DNA of 64,000 nt, from NCBI RefSeq assembly GCF_000763385.1, contig NZ_JQFA01000005.1:186001-250000 (forward strand), in the 5' to 3' direction. Made by a program: the position numbers and the translations under genes. The stretch's first letter is position 1. Every line of letters begins with the position of its first letter. The DNA is from Leptolyngbya sp. KIOST-1 (GTDB lineage Bacteria > Cyanobacteriota > Cyanobacteriia > Phormidesmidales > Phormidesmidaceae). Below the pieces are notes generated by a model. It was not told where the DNA came from and did not search any database. It was given only the letters and a program-made list of their open reading frames with translations. Positions 1 to 8,907 of this stretch are shown here, in pieces.

Positions 1-1
1 C

Positions 2-598
2 ATTCTCTTTGCCGATATCGTCGGCTTTACCAGCCTCTCCAACCGGATGTCCCCCATTCGGCTGGTCGACCTGCTCAACCAAATTTTCTCCGCCTTCGAC
101 AGCCTGGCCGAGCAGCTGGGGCTAGAGAAAATCAAGACCATCGGCGATGCCTATATGGTGGCCGCTGGACTGCCCACGCCCAAGGACGACCATGCCGAGG
201 CGATCGCTGAAATGGCCCTGGCCATGCAGCAGGTGACGGCCTCATTTAAGGCGGAATCGGGAGAGCCAATCGAAATTCGTATTGGCATCAACACCGGGGT
301 GGTGGTCGCCGGGGTGATTGGCACCAAAAAGTTTATCTACGACCTCTGGGGCGATGCCGTCAACGTGGCCAGCCGCATGGAGTCGTCGAGCGAGCCGGGC
401 CAGATTCAGGTGACCGCCGCCACCTACGAAAGACTCAAGGACAACTATCGGCTCGAAAAACGCGGCTGTATTGCCGTCAAGGGCCGGGGCGAGATGGAAA
501 CCTACTGGCTGCGCGGACACCGTCCCGACTCCCTGTTTTGCCCGCTAAAGACCGTAAACGCTGCTTCTGGCAGCACCGAACTGCCCACGGTCACTTAG
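2..598 (+). CDS. Class III adenylate/guanylate cyclase catalytic domain, 5' end missing
   Basis: The reading frame is open from the window edge, so the upstream sensory part of the protein is not visible. What remains is a near-complete class III cyclase domain. FADIVGFTSL carries the first metal-binding Asp, KTIGDAYM the second Asp, and YDLWGDAVNVASRM the Asn and Arg that bind the transition state. The Lys before TIGDAY and the Asp of YDLWGD form the pair that normally selects ATP, so cAMP synthesis is more likely than cGMP. About 30 poorly conserved residues follow the domain. The family is certain; the sensor and the exact substrate are inferred. Confidence 0.93.
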   Translation: MLFADIVGFTSLSNRMSPIRLVDLLNQIFSAFDSLAEQLGLEKIKTIGDAYMVAAGLPTPKDDHAEAIAEMALAMQQVTASFKAESGEPIEIRIGINTGVVVAGVIGTKKFIYDLWGDAVNVASRMESSSEPGQIQVTAATYERLKDNYRLEKRGCIAVKGRGEMETYWLRGHRPDSLFCPLKTVNAASGSTELPTVT

Positions 599-733
599 GC
601 TAGCCCCTTCAGCCTGGGTTAGCCTGAGTTTGAATTAACGCCGTCCCCTACAGGAATAACCGTCCCGGCTGTATCAGGAAGATAAGATAGCGTTGAGCCG
701 AATCTAAAAAATGATGGCACTAAGCTTTAATAA

Positions 734-804
734 GCGGGTAACGCGATTCGAACGCGCGACATTCACCTTGGCAAGGTGACGCTCTACCACTGAGCTATAC
801 CCGC
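734..804 (-). tRNA. tRNA-Gly (GCC)
   Basis: On the minus strand a 71-nt cloverleaf runs from GCGGGTA to its paired TACCCGC. It has a D arm (AGCTCAGTGGTAGAGC), a five-pair anticodon stem around the loop TTGCCAA (anticodon GCC), and a T arm with GTTCGAATC. No CCA is encoded, so the 3' CCA must be added enzymatically; a tRNA nucleotidyltransferase gene lies about 1 kb away. Confidence 0.97.
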
Positions 805-849
805 ATAAAAACCAGAGTCGGAGGTGTTCGTTCGCTGGTTTTGACTTTA

Positions 850-909
850 CCTAGAATCTCAAAAAACGGTGACTATGTCAACATCCTTTTGGATTTTTTT
901 GAGTCTAGG
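850..909. terminator. Imperfect inverted repeat at the 3' end of ribH
   Basis: CCTAGA-AT-CTCAAAAAA on the left pairs with TTTTTTGAGTCTAGG on the right, with a two-base bulge. It overlaps the ribH stop codon and lies between ribH and the tRNA gene. The A/T-rich inner arms suit a transcription terminator usable from either side. Function is inferred from position only. Confidence 0.4.
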
Positions 910-1480
910 CCGAGCCCGATTCTGGGCCAATCACCGGCTGTGCCGTTACCGCCACCCCAGGCCCCAGGCGAGCCGCACCATTGGCGGCACCGCTGCCCAT
1001 CACCGAGTGAATCTGCCCCATCAGGCTGGCCATTTCCAGGGCGCTCATGGCGTAGTCCCAGCCGTGGTTAGCCTTGATGCCCGCCCGCTCCAGGGCCTGC
1101 TGCAGGGTGTCGGTGGTGAGTACCCCAAAGATGATCGGTACCCCGGTTTGAAATCCAGCGGCGGCGACGCCCTTGGCCACCTCTGCCGCCACATAGTCAA
1201 AGTGGGGAGTAGAGCCGCGAATGACGGCCCCCAGGCAGATAATGGCGTTGTAGCGCCCGCTGAGCGCCAGTTGGCGAGCTACCAGCGGAATCTCAAAACT
1301 GCCCGGTACCCAGGCGTAGTCCACCTGAGTACCCTCGGGGCTAACGTCGATGCCGTGGCGCTTGAGGCAGTCCTGACAGCCCTCCAGCAGTTTGCCTGTG
1401 ACTAAATCGTTGAATCGGCCCAGCACAATGGCAAACCGGGGAGACCCTGTGGAAACTAACGTGCCTTCAAATACCGCCAT
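905..1480 (-). CDS. ribH: 6,7-dimethyl-8-ribityllumazine synthase
   Basis: This cytosolic enzyme makes the penultimate intermediate of riboflavin synthesis from 5-amino-6-ribitylaminouracil and dihydroxybutanone phosphate. The 191 residues carry the family signatures: the substrate loop [10 protein letters not shown] (58-67) and [14 protein letters not shown] (84-97), where His93 is the expected general base. The usual family length is about 155-165. The extra Gly/Ala/Pro-rich tail after about residue 165 is not part of the fold. The gene starts 13 nt after the psbZ stop, so the two are probably co-transcribed. Confidence 0.96.
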   Translation of the reverse strand: MAVFEGTLVSTGSPRFAIVLGRFNDLVTGKLLEGCQDCLKRHGIDVSPEGTQVDYAWVPGSFEIPLVARQLALSGRYNAIICLGAVIRGSTPHFDYVAAEVAKGVAAAGFQTGVPIIFGVLTTDTLQQALERAGIKANHGWDYAMSALEMASLMGQIHSVMGSGAANGAARLGPGVAVTAQPVIGPESGSA

Positions 1481-1493
1481 AAAAAATTAGTAT

Positions 1494-1682
1494 CTACACC
1501 ACAAAGTAGTTGAGGCCGCCGACGACAACCACCAGCACACCCCAGATAATGGAGCCAAACAGGATCAGTTTCTTGGACTGGTCCCAGTCCTGGGGAGAGG
1601 CGTAGGCCACCGGCACATACACCACCAGCACAAATGACATCAGCACCAGGGCAAACAGCGCGAGTTGAAACAGAATTACCAT
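1494..1682 (-). CDS. psbZ: Photosystem II protein Z (Ycf9)
   Basis: A 62-residue two-helix thylakoid membrane protein of the photosystem II core, which stabilises the supercomplex and the antenna contact. Two hydrophobic helices (about 3-25 and 38-60) flank the conserved lumen/stroma loop [16 protein letters not shown], and the protein ends in NYFVV as the family does. A longer open frame starts 17 codons upstream, but the internal ATG at 1682 gives exactly the family length and N-terminus, so I chose it. It is followed closely by ribH. Confidence 0.95.
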   Translation of the reverse strand: MVILFQLALFALVLMSFVLVVYVPVAYASPQDWDQSKKLILFGSIIWGVLVVVVGGLNYFVV

Positions 1683-1842
1683 TGGTTTATCTTTAGCTCT
1701 CTCAAACACAGCAGCGGAGACGGCGGTAAGCAACCCGGCAAATAGCCCAGAACCAGGTTAGCAGCCACACTACCCTAACCAGTACGCTATCAGAAAGAGG
1801 CCCCTGGGAAAAGTACGGTTTCAAAAGATACGACCCCAACCT

Positions 1843-4665
1843 ATGGACCTAGTGCTCTGCCACACCACCGCCGACTTTGACACCCTGGGGGCCGCCGTGG
1901 GGCTGGCCCGCCTGCAGCCGGGACGGCGAATCGTGTTAACCGGGGGCAGTCACCCCACGGTGCAGCGGTTTTTGGCCCTCCACCGCGACGAGTACCCGCT
2001 GATTGAGCGGCGGGCCGTAGACCCCAGCCACATTCACCACCTGACCCTGGTCGATGCCCAGCAGCCGGAGCGGTTTGGCCCGGCGGCAGGCTGGATTGCC
2101 CAGGCCGTCAAAAATCAGGTACCCATCACCGTATACGACCACCATCCCACCGCCGAGGATCCCGCTAACAAGGAGCCTGATGGCACAGCGGCCCTGGTGC
2201 AAGCTGAGGAAAAAACGATTGAGGCGGTAGGGGCCGCAACGACGCTGGTGGTAGAAGCGCTACAGCAGCGGGGCATTGAGCCCACTGTGGCCGAGGCGAC
2301 GGTGATGGCCCTGGGCATTCATGTGGATACGGGTTCGCTGCTGTATGAGACCGCCACCGCCCGCGATGCCGCCGCGCTGGCCTGGCTGATGGGTCACGGG
2401 GCCAGCCTGGCGGTGATGGCCGATTTTGTGGAGCCGGGGCTGAGCCCGACCCTGCAGGATCTGCTGACTGCGGTGCTGGCAGCGCTTCAGGTGGAGACAG
2501 TGGAGGGCCAGCGCCTGGCCTGGGTGCTGATCCCAGTCGATCGCTACCTGCCAGGGCTCTCGGGTTTGGCCGAGCGGCTGATGTCGCTGGCCGAAGCCGA
2601 CGCCCTGCTGTTTGGGGCCTACTATTCGAGCGCGACTTCTAGCACCAAACTGGCGGCGGCGGACCAGGGGGAAGGCGCGCCAGGCGATCGCGCCTTTGCA
2701 GAACCCGTCCCTCAAAAGCTGACCCTGATTGCTCGCTCCGGGAGTGGCCTGGGCGATCGCCTGGACTGGGGGGCGCTGCTGACCCCGTTGGGCGGCGGCG
2801 GCCATCCCACGGCGGCTTCGGCGTCGCTGACTACGGCTGAGCCGGAGGCCGTGATGCAGCGCTTGCTGGAGCGGGCGCGATCGCAGCTCCCCCCCCAACC
2901 CACCGCCCGCGACCTGATGTCGTCGCCGGTACGGACCATTCGTCCCGACACGACCATTCGCGAGGCCCAGCGCATTCTGTTGCGCTACGGCCATTCCGGG
3001 CTGTCGGTGGTGGACGAAGGCGATCGCCTGGTGGGGGTAATCTCCCGCCGCGATCTGGACCTGGCCCTCCACCACGGCTTTAGCCACGCCCCGGTGAAGG
3101 GCTACATGGCCACCAACCTGAAGACCATCGCCCCTGACACTCCCCTCAACGAGATCGAGCACCTGATGGTGACCTACGACGTCGGTCGGCTGCCGGTGCT
3201 GCGCCAGGGGGCACTGGTCGGCATTGTCACCCGCACCGATCTGCTGCGCCACCTGCACCAGGAGTCGGCGTTTGCCACTGCCCAGGCGCTGCCGACCCGC
3301 CCCACGGCGGCCACCCTGCAGCATATTTTGGAGACCAGTCTGTCCCCTGCGCTGCACCAGGTTCTGCGGCAGATTGCCGCCGCCGCCCAGGAGCGGGGCT
3401 GGCACCTCTACCTGGTGGGCGGTGCGGTGCGCGATTTGCTGATCTGTAGCGATCGCACCGCAACCGTCCTGCCCGATCTCGATCTGGTGGTCGACGGCGG
3501 CCTTAACCCGGTTCAGGCAGGCGCTGGTGTGGAGCTGGCCGCCGCGATCGAGCAGCACTTCCCCGAGGTCGATGTGCAGGTGCACGGGCGGTTTCAGACG
3601 GCGTCGCTGGTGTGGCGCAAAGATCTGGACCACAGCCTGGCCGGGCTGATGATCGACATTGCCACGGCCCGCACCGAGTTTTACCCCTACCCGGCGGCCA
3701 ACCCCGAGGTGGAGGCCAGCTCCATTCAGCAGGACCTGTACCGCCGCGACTTCACGATCAACGCCCTGGCGCTGCGGCTGACCCAGCCTGGGTCGGGGCA
3801 ACTGCTCGACTACTTTGGCGGCCTGGTGGACCTGCAGCAGGGCGTGATTCGGGTTCTGCACGCCAACAGCTTTATTGAGGACCCCACCCGGATCTACCGC
3901 GCCGTTCGGTTTGCGGTGCGCCTGGGGTTCAGCCTTGACCCCCAGACCGAGGGCTACATTCACCACGCCCTGGCCAGCGGAGCCTACACCCAAATGCAGC
4001 GCCAGGTCAGGCGCGCCCCCGCCCTCCAGGCGCGGCTAAAAAACGAGCTGAAGTACATCCTCGAAGCCCCCTACTGGCAGGCGGCCCTGACCCTGCTCGA
4101 CCAGCTCCAGGCCCTGCGCTGCCTGCACGACGATCTGGCCATGACCTCAGTCCTGTGGCAGCAGCTGCGCCGCCTCAGCCGCTGGCTGGAGCAGTTCGAC
4201 TGGGCCGAGGTCGGCCCTCCCTGGCTGCTGCGGCTGGAGGGACTGCTGGCGGCGGTGCCCGCCGAGGCGCGATCGCCCCTGGCCGCCGATCTGCATTTGA
4301 GCGATCGCAGCCTGGAGCGCCTTGCCCACCTCGACGAGCGAGAACACCGCTGGCAGGCCCTGGTGGCCACCAACCCTACCCCCAGCCAGCTCTATGCCGC
4401 GTTCGATCAGGCCGATACCGCCACCCTGCTGCTGGCCAGCGCCCGCCATCCCCGCCGCCTGGGTCCGGCGATCTGGCGGCACCTGAGGCAGTGGTCTGTC
4501 GCCCCGGCCTTAGTCGACGGCAACCGCCTCAAAGCCCTGGGTTACCGGCCAGGGCCGGAGTTTCGGCCCATGCTAGAGGCCCTGTTTGCCGCCCAGCTCA
4601 ACGGTGACATTGCCACGGTAACCGAGGCCGAAGCCTTTCTGGCCCTGCACTATCCCCGGGGGTAA
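1843..4665 (+). CDS. DHH-CBS-tRNA nucleotidyltransferase (CCA/A/CC-adding) fusion
   Basis: A 940-residue multidomain protein. The N-terminal DHH phosphoesterase domain has ADFDTLGA and YDHHP (Asp99-His-His101), and its DHHA1 part ends in GGGGHPTAAS. Two CBS domains follow (about 355-475). The C-terminal half is a class II tRNA nucleotidyltransferase: LYLVGGAVRDLL (522 onward), catalytic D545-L-D547, RRDFTINALAL and DPTRIYRAVRFAVRLGF. Some bacteria, including cyanobacteria, divide CCA addition between a CC-adding and an A-adding enzyme, and long forms with this extra N-terminus exist. Which nucleotides this one adds cannot be read from the sequence. The substrate of the DHH domain is unknown; CBS domains usually sense adenosyl nucleotides. 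Confidence 0.93.
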   Translation: MDLVLCHTTADFDTLGAAVGLARLQPGRRIVLTGGSHPTVQRFLALHRDEYPLIERRAVDPSHIHHLTLVDAQQPERFGPAAGWIAQAVKNQVPITVYDHHPTAEDPANKEPDGTAALVQAEEKTIEAVGAATTLVVEALQQRGIEPTVAEATVMALGIHVDTGSLLYETATARDAAALAWLMGHGASLAVMADFVEPGLSPTLQDLLTAVLAALQVETVEGQRLAWVLIPVDRYLPGLSGLAERLMSLAEADALLFGAYYSSATSSTKLAAADQGEGAPGDRAFAEPVPQKLTLIARSGSGLGDRLDWGALLTPLGGGGHPTAASASLTTAEPEAVMQRLLERARSQLPPQPTARDLMSSPVRTIRPDTTIREAQRILLRYGHSGLSVVDEGDRLVGVISRRDLDLALHHGFSHAPVKGYMATNLKTIAPDTPLNEIEHLMVTYDVGRLPVLRQGALVGIVTRTDLLRHLHQESAFATAQALPTRPTAATLQHILETSLSPALHQVLRQIAAAAQERGWHLYLVGGAVRDLLICSDRTATVLPDLDLVVDGGLNPVQAGAGVELAAAIEQHFPEVDVQVHGRFQTASLVWRKDLDHSLAGLMIDIATARTEFYPYPAANPEVEASSIQQDLYRRDFTINALALRLTQPGSGQLLDYFGGLVDLQQGVIRVLHANSFIEDPTRIYRAVRFAVRLGFSLDPQTEGYIHHALASGAYTQMQRQVRRAPALQARLKNELKYILEAPYWQAALTLLDQLQALRCLHDDLAMTSVLWQQLRRLSRWLEQFDWAEVGPPWLLRLEGLLAAVPAEARSPLAADLHLSDRSLERLAHLDEREHRWQALVATNPTPSQLYAAFDQADTATLLLASARHPRRLGPAIWRHLRQWSVAPALVDGNRLKALGYRPGPEFRPMLEALFAAQLNGDIATVTEAEAFLALHYPRG

Positions 4666-4775
4666 ACGGTTCCCGGCAGGCGATAGGCGGCAGGGGGCAA
4701 GATAGTGGCACACTGAGCCCTGAACCGGTTGAGAACGGGTTAAAGTGGCAAAGAACTGGACCGCTTCGAGATGTT

Positions 4776-6368
4776 ATGACCCTAGCCGTGGGCACCGCCC
4801 TCAAGAATGGTACCTACGTGATCGACGCCTGGGTAGCGGACGACACCATTGGCCCCGTGTACCTGGCAATGGATGTGTCGAGAGGGCAGTGGATTCGGCT
4901 GCGGGTGCTGGGCAGCCGCAGCCCAGAGAACCTGCCCGACGCCCTGGAGCGCGAGGCGTTTTATCGGTACCTCGATCGGGTCAATGGGTTGAACCACGGA
5001 GCCCTACCCCAGTGCCTGGGCGGCTTTGAAGAGGATGGCGTCTGCTACCAAACCCTGGCCAACCCCGCCGGAACAACCCTCGATCGCCTGGTTGCAGACC
5101 ATTACCCCCTCACCCCTCAGGTTGCCCTGGCGGTGCTGCGTCAGCTAGTAAAGGCGATCGAGAGCCTGCGGCCCCTGGGGTGGACGGGGCTACGAATTTG
5201 TCCCGACCAGGTCTGGTATCAGCCGGAGGCGAAAACCGTTATCTTTACAGGCTTTGATCTGGTGCCAGCCGGCCCAGGCTACTCTGAGGTCGCTGCTCCA
5301 GAAACCGCTCCAGAAATCCCTGCAGCGGCTGCTTCAGAGAGCGCCCCAGAGACCGCTCCAGAGAGCGCCCCAGAGACCGCTCCAGAAACCGCTGCCGAGC
5401 GCCCCATCGACCCGGCAGAGACCGCCCTGGTGCGGAGTCTTACTCACCTGCTGTACTTTCTGCTGACGGGGCAGCGGGCCGAGGCCACCAAAGCCCCCCT
5501 GGCGGTGGACCTGCGCCGCTGTCACCCCGCCCTCCCCCACAGTATGGATCAGGCCCTGGAGGCGGGCAGTCCGCCCCCAGGCGCTCCGCCTGTTTCGCTG
5601 GCGGATTGGGTGGCCCTGCTGCCCACCGCCGCCCAACTGCCCCCTGAGCCAGCGGAGGCAATGCTGCCGGAACGGGGGGTGCCGACCACCGTAGCTGTGG
5701 TGGGTCATCCGACAGACCATCGCCCCTCGACCAGTCCAGTAGAGCCCCCAAGCGAAGACCGCGATCGCCCCACCGCCGCCGGGGCGGGTCCGCGGCGGCG
5801 ATCGGGTTTGGGCCTGGCCCTGGTGCTGACCGGCATTGCGGCCACGGCCAGCGGCCTGGGGTTCGGCCTCTACGCCCGCCTGCAGCCCACTGGCTCCACC
5901 ACCTCAGAACGGCTCAATCCCAATCAGTCGTTTCCTCCCCTGCCCGACTGGAATGGCAACGACCTCTGGCGGCCCTGGAACGATGCGCCCGCCCTACGCG
6001 ATCGCCCGGCCTACAGCGATACCCCTCCCCCAGGCTCAGCGGTGGAACCCGTCTTTATCCCCGAGCAGGAGCCCGCCGCCCCCCCACCGGCCGTATCTCG
6101 CCCGGTGCCAACCCCGGCCCCCACGGCCCCGCCAGAGGAATCCTGGAACCCTCCCGCCGAGCCCTCGACTCAGCCTGGGGCTGAGCCAACACCAGCGGAC
6201 AGTCCGGCCTCGCCGCCCCCGGTGGCTCCGGCCCCGGCCCCGGCCCCAGAACCGCTGACGCCTCCAGCGCCCCTGGAAGCGCCTTCCCTGAGCGCCCCCG
6301 AAGGAGCAGCGCCCCCCCCGCTGATCAATCCCCCCCGGCCCCCCGCCCCGGCCCCGACCTCTAGCTAG
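4776..6368 (+). CDS. Membrane-anchored protein-kinase-like protein (degenerate kinase)
   Basis: A 530-residue protein. Residues about 6-160 follow a Ser/Thr kinase lobe plan, but the motifs are lost: no VAIK lysine is recognisable, the catalytic loop position reads RICPDQVWY instead of HRDxKPxN, and the DFG position reads TGFDLV. Next come a tandem APE(T/S) repeat (about 172-205) and a single transmembrane helix (GLALVLTGIAATASGLGFGL, about 345-370). The C-terminal 150 residues are Pro/Ala/Glu-rich. This fits a catalytically dead kinase anchored in the membrane with a disordered, probably periplasmic tail. Partners are unknown. The ATG at 4776 was chosen because the kinase-like homology begins at once. 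Confidence 0.7.
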   Translation: MTLAVGTALKNGTYVIDAWVADDTIGPVYLAMDVSRGQWIRLRVLGSRSPENLPDALEREAFYRYLDRVNGLNHGALPQCLGGFEEDGVCYQTLANPAGTTLDRLVADHYPLTPQVALAVLRQLVKAIESLRPLGWTGLRICPDQVWYQPEAKTVIFTGFDLVPAGPGYSEVAAPETAPEIPAAAASESAPETAPESAPETAPETAAERPIDPAETALVRSLTHLLYFLLTGQRAEATKAPLAVDLRRCHPALPHSMDQALEAGSPPPGAPPVSLADWVALLPTAAQLPPEPAEAMLPERGVPTTVAVVGHPTDHRPSTSPVEPPSEDRDRPTAAGAGPRRRSGLGLALVLTGIAATASGLGFGLYARLQPTGSTTSERLNPNQSFPPLPDWNGNDLWRPWNDAPALRDRPAYSDTPPPGSAVEPVFIPEQEPAAPPPAVSRPVPTPAPTAPPEESWNPPAEPSTQPGAEPTPADSPASPPPVAPAPAPAPEPLTPPAPLEAPSLSAPEGAAPPPLINPPRPPAPAPTSS

Positions 6369-6516
6369 CCCCGCCCGCCAGAGGATCTGGCTCACCCAGA
6401 AGCCAACAAACCGGCATTTACCTCGATCTCTCCCCCGTGTTAGATGAATAAGAACGTTATAATTCTCTACAGTTAAGCGAATTTCTGTTACACAATCCGT
6501 TTTCCTGAGGTTTGCC

Positions 6517-6840
6517 ATGAGTAGCCCTGTGCTGCACGCGTTTTACGTAGGCCGCGCCCTGGCCGATGCAGTCAACGAGCGCGCCGAGCGTCTGCTGACC
6601 GATGGCCTCAGCCTGGTGGGCAAGTTTGACGCCGAACAGCGGGAAAACCTGCGCCAGTTCACCGAAGAGGTAATGGTGCGGGCTCAGCAGGCCGAGGCCG
6701 AAGCAGGGGTCTCTTACACCGCTGCGGCCTCTAACGCCGGTACCGTGACCGATCTCCAGGCCACCATCGACACCTTACGGGCCGAGATTGCCCAGGTGCG
6801 GGTTGCTCTGCAACAGTACCGAACTACCTCCCAGATCTAG
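6517..6840 (+). CDS. Small conserved cyanobacterial helical protein
   Basis: A 107-residue protein with no membrane segment. It begins MSSPVLHAFYVGRALADAVNERAE and ends in a helical heptad-like stretch (DLQATIDTLRAEIAQVRVALQQYR). It resembles a small protein conserved across cyanobacteria and plant chloroplasts that has been linked to thylakoids; I recognise the pattern but cannot assign a reaction. TGAGG 8 nt before the ATG serves as ribosome site. It stands alone between the kinase-like gene and the ABC1 kinase gene. Confidence 0.7.
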   Translation: MSSPVLHAFYVGRALADAVNERAERLLTDGLSLVGKFDAEQRENLRQFTEEVMVRAQQAEAEAGVSYTAAASNAGTVTDLQATIDTLRAEIAQVRVALQQYRTTSQI

Positions 6841-6960
6841 ACGCCTCCTCGGCTCGGTGGGGGTTCCCCGCCTCCAATCGACCGTCCTGCGACCGTCCTG
6901 GGCTGATTCACTTTCAGATAGCCGCTGCTGTCGCCCTGTTTTCCTTTCCTAGGAGCCTGA

Positions 6961-8907
6961 GTGTCTGCTGTTTCAGATTCTTCCGCATCGTCCAAACTTC
7001 CTCCTCCCCTGGGTGGGGAGGGGCACGGGAGCTATGCCTCCGACGGCGGTGTTCTGGATGCTGCGGTATCCCCGGTGTCGTCGAAGGCCGTGGGGCCCGA
7101 GGGTGCCCTACCCGAGAATGCTCTGCCCGATCGCACCCTACCCGAGCACTCTGCCCCATCCCATCGTCCCCTGATCGCCCCCCCCGGTTCTGAGCCCCCT
7201 GGGGGCAACGGGCAGGAGAAGGCATTGCCCTTCCGCCAGGAGGCCTACCGCTGGAACCAGGGTCGCTACTCTCGTCAGCGGCGCTTTGTCGATATTTGGA
7301 GCTTTGTGCTCCAGCTGCTGTGGGCTCGCTGGCTCTACGGCAAAGCCTGGAGTTACGGTGGCACCATCACCCCCGAGGTCCAGGCGGCCCGCAGGCGCAA
7401 ACTGGCCGCCTGGATTCGCGAAACGCTGCTCGATCTGGGGCCGACGTTCATTAAGGTCGGTCAGCTGTTTTCGACCAGGGCCGACATTTTTCCCATCGAG
7501 TTTGTCGAAGAACTCTCCAAGCTCCAGGACCGGGTGCCCGCCTTTAGCTATGAGCAGGCCCGCGACATCATTGAGGCCGACCTGGGCAAACCCATCCACA
7601 CCCTATACCGCACCTTTGATCCGATTCCGCTGGCAGCCGCCAGTCTGGGCCAGGTTCACCGTGCTCAGCTTCACAGCGGCGACGAGGTGGTGGTCAAGGT
7701 ACAGCGGCCGGGGCTGCGATCGCTCTTCACCATCGACCTCTCCATTCTTAAAGGCATTGCCCACTACTTCCAGAACCACCCCAGCTGGGGCAAGGGGCGC
7801 GACTGGATTGGCATCTACGCCGAATGCTGCCGCATTCTGTGGGAAGAAATTGACTATCTCAACGAGGGCCGCAATGCTGACACCTTCCGCCGCAACTTTC
7901 GCGGCGAAGACTGGGTCCACGTGCCCCGGGTATTTTGGCGGCTGACATCGTCACGGGTTGTCACCCTGGAGTACATGCCCGGCATCAAGATCAGCCACTA
8001 CGACGCCCTGGAGGCCGCCGGGCTCGATCGCAGCCGCCTGGCCCGTTTGGGCGCCCAAGCCTACCTGCATCAGCTGCTCAACAACGGCTTTTTCCACGCC
8101 GACCCCCACCCCGGCAACATTGCGGTCAGCCTGGACGGATCGCTGATTTTTTATGACTTTGGCATGATGGGCCAGGTGCAACCCCTGACCCGGCAGCGGT
8201 TGATGAACACCTTTATGGGTATCGCTCAGCGCGACGCCGAACGGGTGATGAACTCGCTGCTAGAACTGGGCGCGCTGGCCGAAATTGAGGATATGAGCCC
8301 AGTTCGGCGCTCCATCCAGTATATTTTGGATAACTTCATGGACAAGCCCTTTGAGGAGCAGTCCATTAACGCCATCAGCGATGACCTCTATGCCGTCGCC
8401 TACGACCAGCCCTTTCGCTTTCCCGCCACCTTTACCTTTGTCATGCGGGCTTTTTCTACCCTGGAGGGGGTAGGGAAAGGTCTTGACCCGGAGTTCAACT
8501 TTATGGAAGCGGCCAAGCCGTTTGCTGCACAGCTTATGTCTAATGGTAATTCGACCGATGGCGCTAACAGTCTGCTGGGTGAACTCAGCCGCCAGGCGGC
8601 CCAGGTTAGCACCTCCGCCCTGGGCTTACCCCGGCGCATAGAAGATACCCTCGACAAACTAGAGCGGGGCGACATTCGGGTCCGGGTGCGATCGATCGAA
8701 ACCGATCGCGCCCTGCGGCGGATCAGCGGCGTCACCATGGCCAACAACTACGCCATTCTGCTAGGTGCATTTACCCTCTCAGCCACCGGACTACTGCTGT
8801 CGGAGTTTGTCTGGTTGGCCGTGGTGCCGGGGGTACTGGCGGTGGGCAGCGGGATTGCATTTTTGCGATCGATGCTCAAAGTCAACCGGGCCGATCGCCT
8901 GCCCTAA
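6961..8907 (+). CDS. ABC1/UbiB/AarF-family atypical kinase
   Basis: A 648-residue membrane-associated atypical kinase/ATPase; relatives support prenyl-quinone synthesis or lipid homeostasis. Family marks: the KxGQ motif K166-VGQLFSTRADIFP, the Ala-rich loop AAASLGQVHRAQL that replaces a P-loop, VVVKVQRPG with the lysine, HADPHPGN (379 onward) and YDFGMMG (Asp399). Two hydrophobic helices close the C-terminus (about 600-640). The start is GTG with AGGAG five bases upstream. The first 95 residues are low-complexity Pro/Gly/Ser and not part of the family fold. The next gene starts in the stop codon of this one (TAATG), implying translational coupling to a PP2C phosphatase. Confidence 0.93.
   Translation: MSAVSDSSASSKLPPPLGGEGHGSYASDGGVLDAAVSPVSSKAVGPEGALPENALPDRTLPEHSAPSHRPLIAPPGSEPPGGNGQEKALPFRQEAYRWNQGRYSRQRRFVDIWSFVLQLLWARWLYGKAWSYGGTITPEVQAARRRKLAAWIRETLLDLGPTFIKVGQLFSTRADIFPIEFVEELSKLQDRVPAFSYEQARDIIEADLGKPIHTLYRTFDPIPLAAASLGQVHRAQLHSGDEVVVKVQRPGLRSLFTIDLSILKGIAHYFQNHPSWGKGRDWIGIYAECCRILWEEIDYLNEGRNADTFRRNFRGEDWVHVPRVFWRLTSSRVVTLEYMPGIKISHYDALEAAGLDRSRLARLGAQAYLHQLLNNGFFHADPHPGNIAVSLDGSLIFYDFGMMGQVQPLTRQRLMNTFMGIAQRDAERVMNSLLELGALAEIEDMSPVRRSIQYILDNFMDKPFEEQSINAISDDLYAVAYDQPFRFPATFTFVMRAFSTLEGVGKGLDPEFNFMEAAKPFAAQLMSNGNSTDGANSLLGELSRQAAQVSTSALGLPRRIEDTLDKLERGDIRVRVRSIETDRALRRISGVTMANNYAILLGAFTLSATGLLLSEFVWLAVVPGVLAVGSGIAFLRSMLKVNRADRLP

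Noticed and set aside
2260-3993. Long 577-codon antisense frame
   Set aside because: It is the mirror of the DHH-CBS-nucleotidyltransferase gene in GC-rich sequence and its product is Gln/Gly/Arg-rich with no family resemblance.
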